Positions 24,511 to 35,915 of a DNA stretch of 64,000 nt are shown piece by piece (position 1 is the first letter of the stretch; the number at the start of each line of letters is the position of its first letter). Both the position numbers and the translations under genes were made by a program. The stretch comes from Macrocybe gigantea. Its lineage: Eukaryota > Basidiomycota > Agaricomycetes > Agaricales > Callistosporiaceae. The stretch is taken from contig SJRY01000236.1 in NCBI GenBank assembly GCA_011319805.1, forward strand, positions 496,001 through 560,000, written 5' to 3'. The notes under the pieces were generated by a model, which saw only the letters and a program-made list of their open reading frames with translations, had not been told where the DNA came from and made no database searches.

Positions 24511-26949
24511 ATGCCCGTTCCCGTGCCTCGTCATTGCAAACCTGTCGCACATCCTGTGGTCAAGAAAGTACATTGCAGCGACAATCAACAGGATCTGTTC
24601 CAGAGTTTGACTCTCACTCTTCCCGTTTCTCCAGTCGGTCCGCCTCCTTCCTTCGGCACCCGTGCTCAGTGGATCAATTCGTTGCCGTCCTGGAGGCGAA
24701 CCAAGCCGCGCAGAATCTGGGAGGACGAGGTCGATATCGCCGATCGCTCTACAAAGCAGGGTTTTTGCCCAGGGTTGACTGTCGCGGACAACGCGACCGT
24801 CATTAAAGGAGCACACGCGGAAGCGTGCATTCCGCCCCTTTGCACCTTGCTCGCAGCACCCAGTCAGCCTCCTGGCAGCATGACTGAGTGGCCAGAAGTT
24901 GTTGAAGAGGCAGAGAATGGCATGGATGCTGATCGGCCACTGGTTGGGCATGATCTTGCCATCGAGAACCATGTTCATTGGCGGAGCTCGCTCGACAATG
25001 CGGATGTGGCGATTGGGGCGCTTCATTTGCGCACCACAGCCGCCATGCTCGCCATGGATGTGTCAGCTGCTGACTTGCAGTGCGAGCAGGGCGCCTTCAC
25101 CCCCGTTTTTGAAGATCAGTCTCCGGTGCCTGCCGCAGGTCAAGTCATGGGCTCTAGTTCTCTCGAGCACATCACGCCGTTTGCGGAGTACGTCGATCGC
25201 GCGGTGGTTGCTGCAGGGTCTTTTTCTGCCCACCAAGACACAACAAGCCTATCTGTTCCATTCAGACACCCTTCACAAGGGTCCTCAACCGACACCCACT
25301 CACAGCGAATGGCTCGTGTGTCCAACATGCTGAACCCTCCGAGAGAACCTTCTCATGTCCAGGAGGTTACCACGCCCAGCCCGAATGCGGAGTACAAGAA
25401 GCTTGCCGAGCCTTTGGCCGACTGGGTTGCCAATTACGTCTGGAAGATCTGTACTACGGGTTTAAGCCTGCCCCTTCCATTCTCCCGCACCGGGTATGTC
25501 ATGCGTCTTACTCAGGCTGTTTCTTGCATCTGATGTTTTATGTAGGACCAATTACTCTTACTCCAGTTCTCCCCCGAATTACCTGTCCGCATCTGTTCAC
25601 TCGCTGCTTTTGTCTACATTGTTGCAGCCATCGGCAGTTTTCTTGGCGATTTGGTACATAGTGCGCCTGCCTGTCTACTTCAACGCGGCTTCTCTCGGCA
25701 CCGAGTACGCAAGAGAGAATTGTTTCAGACTTGCATTACTTGGTGAACGTAATGTCTCCTCGGAGACGGAGAACATGGAAGCCAGCGCTCCCTTTCGCCT
25801 GATCATCTTAGGCTGTATGCTTGCCAATAAATGGTTGGACGATCACACATTTTCCAACAAAACCTGGCAAGTTGCCTTCTTGTCTTATCGGATCAACTGT
25901 TTTTGACACTTTACAGGCACAACATTTCTAGTGTTCCCATTCAGGCTCTGAATAAGTTAGAATCGCTGACCTTGGACATATTTGCTTATGATCTAAGTGT
26001 CCCTTCTCACGAATGGTCGCAATGGCTTGCGCATTTGATGTCGTATCATATGGCCTTAGCATCTCCCGCCTACCCTCAACCGATCTCGCGTCCCTCGAGC
26101 AATCCTCATCTTATGATACGCAAAGTCATAGATGAGATAATTCAAGCGCAATCACTGCCCCCCTCCCCAACGCCCCAACCTGTGTTTATTGGCCTCGATG
26201 AAAGGCGGAGACAGAAACTCGAGAAGGAACTATTGGCGTCATCGGACGTTCTTGAGATTGACCTGGACGAAGATGGCCCTCTTCGCGAGGAATATCTTCC
26301 CCGTCGCCGCACTAGCATCCGGAAGTCTGTTGCCGATTATGAAGCAGGCCAATCTATAGTTGAGTATCCTCATGTTTGGAAACAACCGGTCTCAGAGGTC
26401 GATGCCAAGGCATTGCCTCCGCCTGCGAAGTGGAGCCCTGCCGGAGATGAGCCGATCCTCCGCCAGACTAGTCGGGGCAGCGGCCAGTATGTCGCGGTGC
26501 AACCTCCCTTATTGCACGGCGTGCCATCGTGCCACACCATGTATCCCCCGCAGCCTCCACCCATTCAGTATAGCTCCTTTCACCCTTCCTGGAACACTGG
26601 AACTGGGTGTAGCGTCAATAAGCAGCAGCCGGGATTTGTGTATGAATACAGAGGATTCCCCGTACCGACTCAACCGCTGTACAACCCATACTTGTCCAGC
26701 ATCTCCATTTCGCATTGCCGTTCTCAGTCGCTTTCATACGAGCAAGAAATCTCCCAGCCTCGTCATCATATGCGCTCTTATTCTCAAGCACGTTTCGTTT
26801 ACAGCGAAGCCAACCTGACGGCAACCGAGATTGTTCCAACCTGTGACACGAACACCCGTTGGTTTACACAGACCCATTACCCTTATTCGTCTCATTCGTT
26901 CCAACCTCATCCCAGCGTCGGCTACGCATCTACATGGCTGAGGACTTGA
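24511..26949 (+). CDS. PCL/Pho80-like cyclin
   Basis: Cyclin-box protein expected to bind a Pho85-type CDK and influence nutrient response or cell polarity; the partner is inferred from the family. ATG 24511 starts a long first exon of about 330 residues without recognised domain. Introns near 25495-25542 and 25864-25917 bracket the cyclin box: LLLSTLLQPSAVFLAIWYI, RLIILGCMLANKWLDDHTFSNKTW, then HNISSVPIQALNKLESLTLDIFAYDLSV. The C-terminal third is Pro/Ser/Tyr-rich, likely disordered, and ends at 26949. The LANK-LDD-TF-NKTW core is typical of Pho80-like cyclins. The long N-terminal extension is not typical of yeast Pcl proteins. Confidence 0.85.
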
Positions 26950-28011
26950 GGTATCAGAAACTCGAAATTCGTCCGTGACAACTCCACTAGATTCTCTTCT
27001 CCAGTTTTCCCGTCGATCCTCTACGCTACGCTTGACCCAGCTCTCGATTTGCTGTTTCATCATCTCGGGCATATTGTGACCCACATTGCGCACATCCATT
27101 CGACTCTCCTTCTCATCTGTGAATATCCTCGGCACCTTATTTCCTATTCTTCTCGTTGGTCTCATTGTAATCCGGCCCTCCCAACGCAAATGACATATAC
27201 ATCCTGTCAAGATGGATGGGTGCTCGGAATTATGTACATTGCACAAACAATCGAGGCATACAAGCAATGTCGATCTCGGCCGGTATCTGGACTCTTCAAT
27301 AAGTTAATCGCTCGACACCCAGAAAGACGGTGACGCAAGAAGGCCAGTCCTTTTGCTCAACAAATGTGCTATAGTTTTTCCCTTTTCGGTTTTGGCATCG
27401 TTTTAAACTGTTTTGCCCAGTCTTTGTTACGTTTTCCACCACTAATGATCCCTTTCCATTGTCATCCTTTGACATTCCGACTTATTCATCTCGATTTCTC
27501 ATGAACCCTTCAGTTAAAACGAAAATGAAAACCACAAAAAAAGGAATATGCCTCACAGATTCCCTTTTCGCTTCATCTCCCCCTCCTCACTTCGATCTTA
27601 ATGTGATCTTGCCCTTGCTTCCTTCCTCGCGTTTTCGCTTCCGACCTCCTTCACCCGTCCGTACGTCCGTCCCCGTACACACCCTCTTCATGTTCATTCA
27701 TATTTGTAGGTAGTTATGAACCCCGTGCTGTCGGTGCGCTTTATAGTGTTACCTACTTTTGCCTATGGTCTGCTTGGCTCTTGCCAATTTAGCTTGAAGC
27801 AGATGTCATAGTTACTCCGTACTCAGTGCTAGCGAGCATGTAACATTTCACTACGTGTAATGATGCATGATCGCAGTTGATGCGCAGAAATGTGCACCAT
27901 TGAAGTCGAACAATGTACAGATCGGCGTCGACGTGGCGGCATCTCGCAGATGTTTTATGATTTTAGAATGTCTACCAAAATGGCATCGGGTGGAAGGACC
28001 GTGCTAAGTTC
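26950..28011. other. Intergenic between convergent cyclin and DUF6533 genes
   Basis: About 1 kb between two stop codons. It contains pyrimidine-rich stretches (around 27560-27670) and short frames on both strands that lack conserved features. I take it as 3' untranslated and spacer sequence. Confidence 0.45.
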
Positions 28012-29669
28012 TTAATGCTGGACTAAGTTGAAGGTGCTAGTGCTCCGACGATAATATGCTTTTCGGAGATGAAGAATAAGGCGGATTCCCATTATGGTTG
28101 TTGCAGCGACAGAAAATCCTTGAGGAACCTCCAGCCATTCCGACTATTTCGAACAATACGTCAGCCTTGATTCGCGAAGGTACGAAATCGCGACTTACGC
28201 GTGCGATGAACCATGCCAAGATATTTGCTGAGTATGCTATCATCGTCCTGACGTCTCAAGACGGTGAGCATTGGCCGTCGAAAGTCGGGAAAAGGGATGT
28301 AGCTTACACAGCTGAAAAGAGCAAGGTGTCCTTGTACAGGATTTCGATCATGTATGTCCCAGTTCGGGTTAAGCCGCGGGAGCGCTGTCGATGGGTAATG
28401 CCTGACCACACGGCGAGGCCGAATAAAACGCAATCGAAGAGCAAGATTGGGATCCAGAAGATGAAAAAATTATGTGGGACCCCTCGAGGTACGCAGACTC
28501 GTAGACCAGCCAACGGCTCACTGGCAGCTATACTCACGCTTATAAGTTGAGATCCACGAAAGGCAGAGACAGTTGGAATGGCACCATCAAAACGCCGCAA
28601 TGTCGTTGCTAATACCAGGGACATCGTAATGACTTCGCCGATAAAGACGACAATCAATCCATTGAAGACAATCCCAGCAAGTCTAGCGTACATGGCGATG
28701 GTACGGGACAGCATGATGGCTAAAAAAATGTTCGTCGCGATTAAAAATAAAGGCCAATTCCGGTAAACGTACCTTGTGTCGTCCATATGAGAACGGCAAC
28801 AGACCAGCCATTGATGCCGAAAAAGATGCGGCCTATAACATAGGATGAGTAACGTAGTTCACGGTACGAGGTAATATAGATATAGACATACAGCTAAGAC
28901 ACATATAAGAAATGGTAACCGAGAGTCAAGACATTTTCGATACTGAAAGTAGGGCGACAACGAACAACTAAAACCTTGATGAGATGGGAAAAAATGATGT
29001 TCGGAAGACAGTGAATGCTTGCCTTATCCGAAGATGGAGGAATGAAGAAGACTAAAATGAACAGATGAGATGGCATCACGGATAAGACCACCGCGCCTCC
29101 AACCTACCCACAGTCTCTGCACTGAATCAAGACATCAGGAAAGTAACCACTGCCTAGAGAAAATAAACATACACCATTAAAGCACTGGATAAATAGCGGT
29201 TCTATCCTTCTGTTAGCGTCGAATTGAGGCCAGCGATAAACAGACGGTACCCATAGGAATACGCCTTTGGCAACGGAAAAGGGTTTATTCTCAATTCCCG
29301 AGAAATTCATGTCAAAACTCAAGCAGAATGAAACGAAGTGCATACCCAGACCAAATCGATCTGTAATGCCGGCCTCAAAATGCGGAGACGTAGAAAATGT
29401 TCGATTCGGGCTCACCTCTTCATCCAAGGTGATCACTGGTGGTTAGAATACGAAATCCGATCCCGATGAGCTGAGTTCCAACGATGGCACATGTCAGAGG
29501 AAAAAACTTGCGATGATCATAGAAAATGATGACGGTAGGGATCACTGAATCGGGAAAATAAAAATGAACATCCTCGACACAGCTAGAAGGATTCACTATA
29601 CATACGTTGGCAGATTCTGAACGCGTTGATTGCTCGCACTATCGCTGCTCCATCTGAATTCAAAGACAT
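28012..29669 (-). CDS. DUF6533 family multi-pass membrane protein
   Basis: Function unknown; the family is expanded in mushroom-forming fungi and predicted to have about seven transmembrane segments. ATG 29669 gives MSLNSDGAAIVRAIN. The family signature is restored by splicing: YDH-LITLDEEIDLVW-NKPFSVAKGVFLW-NRYLSSALM. The exon junction YDH/LITLDEE uses a GC-AG intron (29436-29511, donor GCAAGT). Hydrophobic segments follow (WPLFLIATNIFLAIML, IVFNGLIVVFIGEVI, FFIFWIPILLFDCVLFGLAVW, ANILAWFIA), then a C-terminal end EVPQGFSVAATTIMGIRLI with a basic tail finishing FNLVQH. Exon boundaries in the middle are approximate. Confidence 0.8.
29436..29511 (-). other. GC-AG intron in the DUF6533 gene
   Basis: The donor GCAAGT is the standard GC-type splice site and the acceptor is CACCAG. 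Splicing gives YDH-LITLDEE, the DUF6533 signature, so the family motif supports the junction. Confidence 0.7.
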
Positions 29670-30837
29670 AGGAGAGAGGAAGAAGAATGCAGCACAGAAT
29701 ACGGGCCGGACGAGATGGTTTAATGCTCGTCTTTAACGCAGCAAGAAGTGGTTCACAAGGCCCTCCAAACCTGTTAGACTAGGTACTTCATAGGTTGGCC
29801 GCGGGGTTGAAAATTTGAATTGACGGTGAACTGAATAACGTAAAACTTGGTCTGCCGCCGTTGCACATAACTCGAACAGCATTCAAGGCAAACTCGGGGT
29901 GTCGTCAGGATTGCAGGGGACACACACACATTGACGACATACGGTCAAATGTATTTGACACAAAGGCGTTTTCCAGGCTGGCATGACCGGTCGGAGATGG
30001 CATGGCGGTTCCGCCAAAAAGGGTCCATCGCCTTGTTGCCCAGAAAGAGATTTATGCATTCAAGGGACTTCTGAAGCGATAGGTGGCCTAAATTCAATCT
30101 AGAATGCTTCTAGTTTCTTGCAGCCGACAGGCAGGGTCTCTCTTCGACTACAACGCAGAATACAGTCATGGGCAGCCAATCATTGGAATAATCGTCTTGA
30201 AGGGCGGAAATGAAAAGAGGAAAACTTTGATGTGTGCAGAAATTGTTTTCATTCGGGATGAGATACAGATTCTATTGAAAGAGACCGCAACAGCGTCATA
30301 GCCAATCAGTACACACCTGCATTTCTGAAATAGTTGACCATGACGGGTTCGCGGGTGGAGACTGATCGGTCCAGACAAGTGATCGGGCTGATGTCGTTGG
30401 CTCGGGCCACAGACAAAAGACACAAAGGTCACTGGCAACATAAAACGGAAGTGTCCGTACTGACGACCGACGAGAATTGTTGAGGAGAAGGTTGGGAAAT
30501 TTTTTGTTTGTGTGTATGGGGTTTGGACAGTGTTTTATCGTGTCTTCCACAATTTGGACGCTTGTCGGGGTATGTTGAACCCAGTGGCTGCAGATACACT
30601 AACACCTTTCCTCCTCATCACCTTCCACGATGTGCTGCAAGTCGTCCGGGATGTCTGGCGTCGACGAGGGTCAGAATGAGCGTATTCTGGCGTACTGAGA
30701 GGTCCGTGCGCAGCATTCTGGATTTCCCACGTCTCTGACATAAGCGCCGTTGATTTCCTGGCCCCCTCCTGTCTCTCAACCACCATCACCTTCCACCAAC
30801 TCACCTGCAGCCGTCAAGCCCGCCGGTGCATCGGGAT
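29670..30837. promoter_or_regulatory. Long divergent intergenic region
   Basis: About 1.17 kb between the start codons of the DUF6533 and forkhead genes. It includes a pyrimidine-rich segment at 30755-30810 just before the forkhead start. Short frames exist (30104-30301 plus, 30296-30550 minus), but none resembles a protein I know. A missing upstream exon of the forkhead gene is possible. Confidence 0.4.
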
Positions 30838-32143
<1,306 letters not shown>

Positions 32144-32368
32144 AGGCCAGCCAACTGAACGACCTTGTTCGTCTTTTTCAGTCAAGATTCAAATTAGCTC
32201 GCTAGCCCAATACACTCATACTTATTATTTTCTTCGCCCTTTTCTGTAGCACCAGTTTGTTCTATCTATGATATACTTGTAATGGATTCTTTCCGAGCAA
32301 AGCCGAACGGACCGATCGTCCATTTCTTTGTCAGCTTGAATCGGATAAATTTGTCAGCATCGCATAAA

Positions 32369-33468
32369 ATGACCGTCTCGAGCGATACTCGTCTCTCCAA
32401 CCCAACGGTCGTAGAATGTCCCCGACGGCCACATTGGCCGTCATTGCGCCTCTCAGCCGAACCTAAAGGGCCCAGCGCTGGTCATCGGCTCGCTTTCCAC
32501 AGCTCAGGACGGAAAATACCAATCTCTCATATCACAATTAGAGACCACACGACAAGTTGATAGGTTGCTGCTCGATAGGCTAGTTGACGGCGGTGAGCCC
32601 ACTGTTCTGATGCAACATGTCGGCCTTTTTGTCTTAAGGGGTTACATCAGCAACGACTTTGAACTCGTCGACATACCTCTCCATCCATGTCACCCTATCT
32701 ACGTCAGATTACGAAGGCCTCACGCCCAGCCTGCCGTCTCTTCTTTCGCACGTGCTTTCTGGACTTACACCGCTGGGGACGATTCATTTTCTCAATTTGA
32801 CATCGGCTTTCTCCACCCTGCCCTCTGAGCTTACATTAGCCGGATTCAATGTCCTATCGAGCATCACGGAGGAAGGCATCCTGACGGCGCAAAAGCCTGC
32901 ACATGACCCTACGGCGTCCTTCTCACTGAAGACGCGGACGGCGACGTCTGTGTCCCTCCCGAGCCGGAAGAAGACCGACCCGGCGAAGAAAGCGCTGTGG
33001 ACGCTGAGCCATGCGCGTCGACGGGTCTCATCGACTCGGACTCGCTCTCACAGCAGCAGACAAAGCCAGACCTGTGCCGACATGTGAGCCTGTGAATCCG
33101 AATGCTCCGAGACGGAAGAAGGCGTGCAAGAACTGCTCGTGCGGCCTTGCCGAACTGGAGGAGGAGGAAAGGCGGACGGGCAGGGTCGTGATGCTGGATG
33201 GGTCGATTGACGGCGAGGCCAAAGTCGTCACACAAGACGAAAGACAGCGGCTGATCAATGCAGCAAAGGCAGCTCCAAAGGCGACGAGCAGTTGCGGAAG
33301 CTGTTTCCTCGGTGACGCTTTTCGATGTGCAGGATGTCCCTATCGAGGTGAGTTCTCAATGTCCTCACGAAGTAAAAACAAGTGGCGCTTGCTGAGGTGC
33401 AACCAGGACTACCCGCATTCAAACCTGGAGAAAAAGTCGAGATTGATTTCGGAATGGACGACATCTGA
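32369..33468 (+). CDS. dre2: Fe-S cluster assembly protein Dre2 (anamorsin), with frame breaks
   Basis: Early component of cytosolic iron-sulfur protein assembly; takes electrons from Tah18. The SAM-like N-terminal domain is clear ([53 protein letters not shown]). The linker has [14 protein letters not shown], then LIDSDSL, then [15 protein letters not shown], but these three lie in three different frames between about 33005 and 33060, as if two single bases were missing. The cysteine motifs are intact: CKNCSCGL and CGSC-x8-CAGC followed by [14 protein letters not shown], ending at 33468. The start may be ATG 32369 with a 46-nt intron at 32411-32456, or ATG 32416 ([14 protein letters not shown]) with another missing base. 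Dre2 is essential in yeast, so true loss is unlikely unless a second copy exists. Confidence 0.88.
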
Positions 33469-33557
33469 GTGACGGTACTTACCCATATAGATTGATTAGC
33501 TGTTTGATCACGTGTTTTGTATTCTTTTTTCCATGTTGTAACTTTTTATTCCAGTCC

Positions 33558-34895
33558 ATGGCAAACATTTTGCCATCGTCCCAGTTGGAACGACGTCTGT
33601 GTGTCGTCTGCAACAATAAACAATCCATATACGCATGTCCACGCTGTGAAACCCGCACCTGTTCGCTGCCATGCTCTGCGGCGCACAAGAAGACGACTGG
33701 CTGTTCTGGCGAGCGGAACAAGGCTGCATATGTTCCCCTGAACAAGTACGGGTGGGGAACCATGATGGACGACTACGTCTTTCTCGAGGATCTCGGCCGG
33801 AAAGTTGGAGAGTGGGGAATGGACATCGTCACGGGCGGTTATTCGATGCGAGGCAAGGGAGGAGCAGCGCACAACAGGAGGGGAGATCAAAGCAGGGGCC
33901 GCGGAAGAGGAAGGAACAGCGGACGTGGATTCAAAACGAAGCGCGATATTCTCAAAATGCAGCTGGAAGCTAGAGACATCGAGATGGAGGTACTGTCCAT
34001 GGGCATGGAGCGGAGGAAGATGAACCAGTCGACGTGGGACTCAAAGTAACGTCGCTCATTTCACGTCTGCCGTCCTGATAACGACGTACACGCAGGAATC
34101 ACACGGCCATGCTGACTATCGAATTCAAGTTCTATTCCTCATCGGACCCGCAAAACGGTGACACGTTCAGAATCCTGACCACAAAAACAGCTTGAACTCC
34201 ACACTCATTTCAATCCTTCAAACCCACGTCGACGAACGCGACAAGTCGAAAAAGGAGGATCCATACCCAGAGTGGGTCAAGGCCCTTGTCCTACCTGATC
34301 CATATGACCCTACCTCCTTCAAGCCCCCGACTGCGTTATGAAGGCTGCCACAGATCCGGTGGCGGCAATGTCTTCCAAAGATAAAAAGAATTCGTCATAT
34401 TACCGCTTCGATCCCGGAAAGACGCTCTCGGAGCTCCTACGAAACGCCCAGTTTGTGGAATTTCCGACGATAGAGGTTTGGGAAGAATTCAAGGGCCTTG
34501 TCGTCGACACGCAGGGATCAGTGACGCAGTTCCAATCCGAGGAGGGGCGGGAAACGAAGCGGCGAAAGCTCACTGTCAAAGCAGGCAAGAAAGCTATTAA
34601 AGGGTTGCTAGGGGACTACGGGAGCGCGAGCGAATCAGAAGGCAATGAGCCGAATGCTCTGTCCATGCTCGGCGGATACGTTGACAGTGAAGACGAAAAT
34701 GCAGAGGAGAACCAAAACACGACGCAGGTTGATAATGCAGACCTGACGCTGCTATGCGGTTCCGAAGACGAGGATGAGGCTGGTGTTCTCGAACTGGATC
34801 CTGCCACGTTACTTGAGCTGATGCGACGAGCTCAAGGGGAGGAAAAATGGGCAGAAAATGTCCAAGAAGACGACGACGGCGAAGATTCTGATTGA
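33558..34895 (+). CDS. bcd1: Box C/D snoRNP assembly factor BCD1 (zf-HIT)
   Basis: Zinc-finger HIT protein needed for box C/D snoRNA accumulation. ATG 33558 gives MANILPSSQ; the zf-HIT motif is CVVCNNKQSIYACPRCETRTCSLPC-x2-H. Then come YVPLNKYGWGTMMDDYVFLED, an Arg/Gly-rich basic stretch (RGRGRGRNSGRG), and the conserved region AMLTIEFKFY. The C-terminal part carries the family motif FVEFPTIEVW and an acidic tail, but lies in another frame from 34338. Two frame changes exist, near 34183-34187 (A5 run) and 34324-34328 (C5 run). Each fits one missing base; each could alternatively be a weak intron (34129-34190; 34276-34343). I treat it as one gene, not two. It is 90 bp downstream of Dre2. Confidence 0.82.
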
Positions 34896-34931
34896 GGCCG
34901 AGAATAGTTGTTTCCTATTCGACTTGGCCAG

Positions 34932-35691
34932 CTATATATCCTGCCTTCGGAGATCGAGGAGGCCTTTCATCAGAAGTTGGACCTCCAGCACCGCTTCCAC
35001 TGATTGGCTGATAGGATGCTCCTGCGTATTCCGGATGGGCGAAGCGGTCTTGACTTCGACTTCCCAGAGGGTGTCAGCGTGTGCGGGGATTGGTTGCTGC
35101 GTTTTGAGATCGACCTGGGCGGTGTGCGTCAGATAGCTGTAGGACGTGGGGAGGAGGACCGACCCACCTGTTCTTGTTGGAACATTTGTATTACGAGTGG
35201 TCCTCGTCTGAATGAGTATCCTCTCTTGTATATCTGTGATCTCCGTCTAAAGGAAAGGGCATCAAACTGAGAGAGAACGATTTCGGATCTAGATCTCTTA
35301 CACGTATCCAAGAGCGGCAGCGAAACTCGGCGCGTCTCCAACGACTTGACACGTTGACCAAGGCCTGACAGTGGCTTCCGGGTGGACGCGAACAGACTCG
35401 GGTTTCAGATACGAATACAGGATCCTAGTAACCCATCCGCATCAAACTGAATTCGGAGTGGATATCGACGAGATACCATGGTGAATCAGGTTCAGTCAGT
35501 TCCTTTTTCGCTCTGAGGAGAATTGGCTCGCTGCCAACATCTCTCTGATGCTGCGCATCGACGGGTTCAAAGACGATTTCGCGTGTGTGTATTGGATGCG
35601 ACGATTCGCTGTGTAGTGTTATCCTGTTGAGAATGGGCTTGAGGTCGCGAGAGAAGAATTCGCCAAAGAGCGCTACTTCGTAAGAGGCCAT
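34932..35691 (-). CDS. med18: Mediator subunit Med18
   Basis: Head-module subunit of Mediator, bridging regulators and RNA polymerase II. ATG 35691 gives MASYEVALFGEFFSRDLKPIL, the family's typical start; an in-frame ATG at 35832 is possible but less likely. It continues with HPIHTREIVFEPV and TEPDSPW joined by a 52-nt intron to ILYSYLKPESVRVHPEATVRPW, then GDAPSFAAALGYV, a further intron, IYKRGYSFRRGPLVIQMF, and the last exon VDLKTQQPIPAHADTLWEVEVK ending LLDLRRQDI. All junctions are in phase. Stops of BCD1 and Med18 are only 37 bp apart, so the transcripts probably overlap at their 3' ends. Confidence 0.9.
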
Positions 35692-35915
35692 GTTGGGATA
35701 AACATCAACTCTGTGTCGGTAAGGAGTTTTGAACACGTGGAAATAAAGCACTGCCCCTCTGCAAAAAGTCTCCTCCTCGAGAGCCAGGTATGCTGCCTCT
35801 GTCATCTTACCCCACCCACTCGACACAGTCATGAACCGAAATCATTCTCCGTCGCTGCCATATAAATATGGGTCAAGTTTGAGAGGTGCGTCGCCCGCTC
35901 GAAGCCAGCACAGGC

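Noticed and set aside
26734..27267. Minus-strand open frame of 177 residues antisense to the cyclin end
   Set aside because: It overlaps the cyclin coding exon and has no recognisable motif; it is a frame shadow.
34338..34895. Separate gene starting at ATG 34338
   Set aside because: Its FVEFPTIEVW motif is the C-terminal part of BCD1, so it is most likely the rest of the upstream gene.
35400..35480. Frame break in Med18 before YSYLKPESV
   Set aside because: A 52-nt GT-AG intron joins SPW directly to ILYSYLKP in phase.
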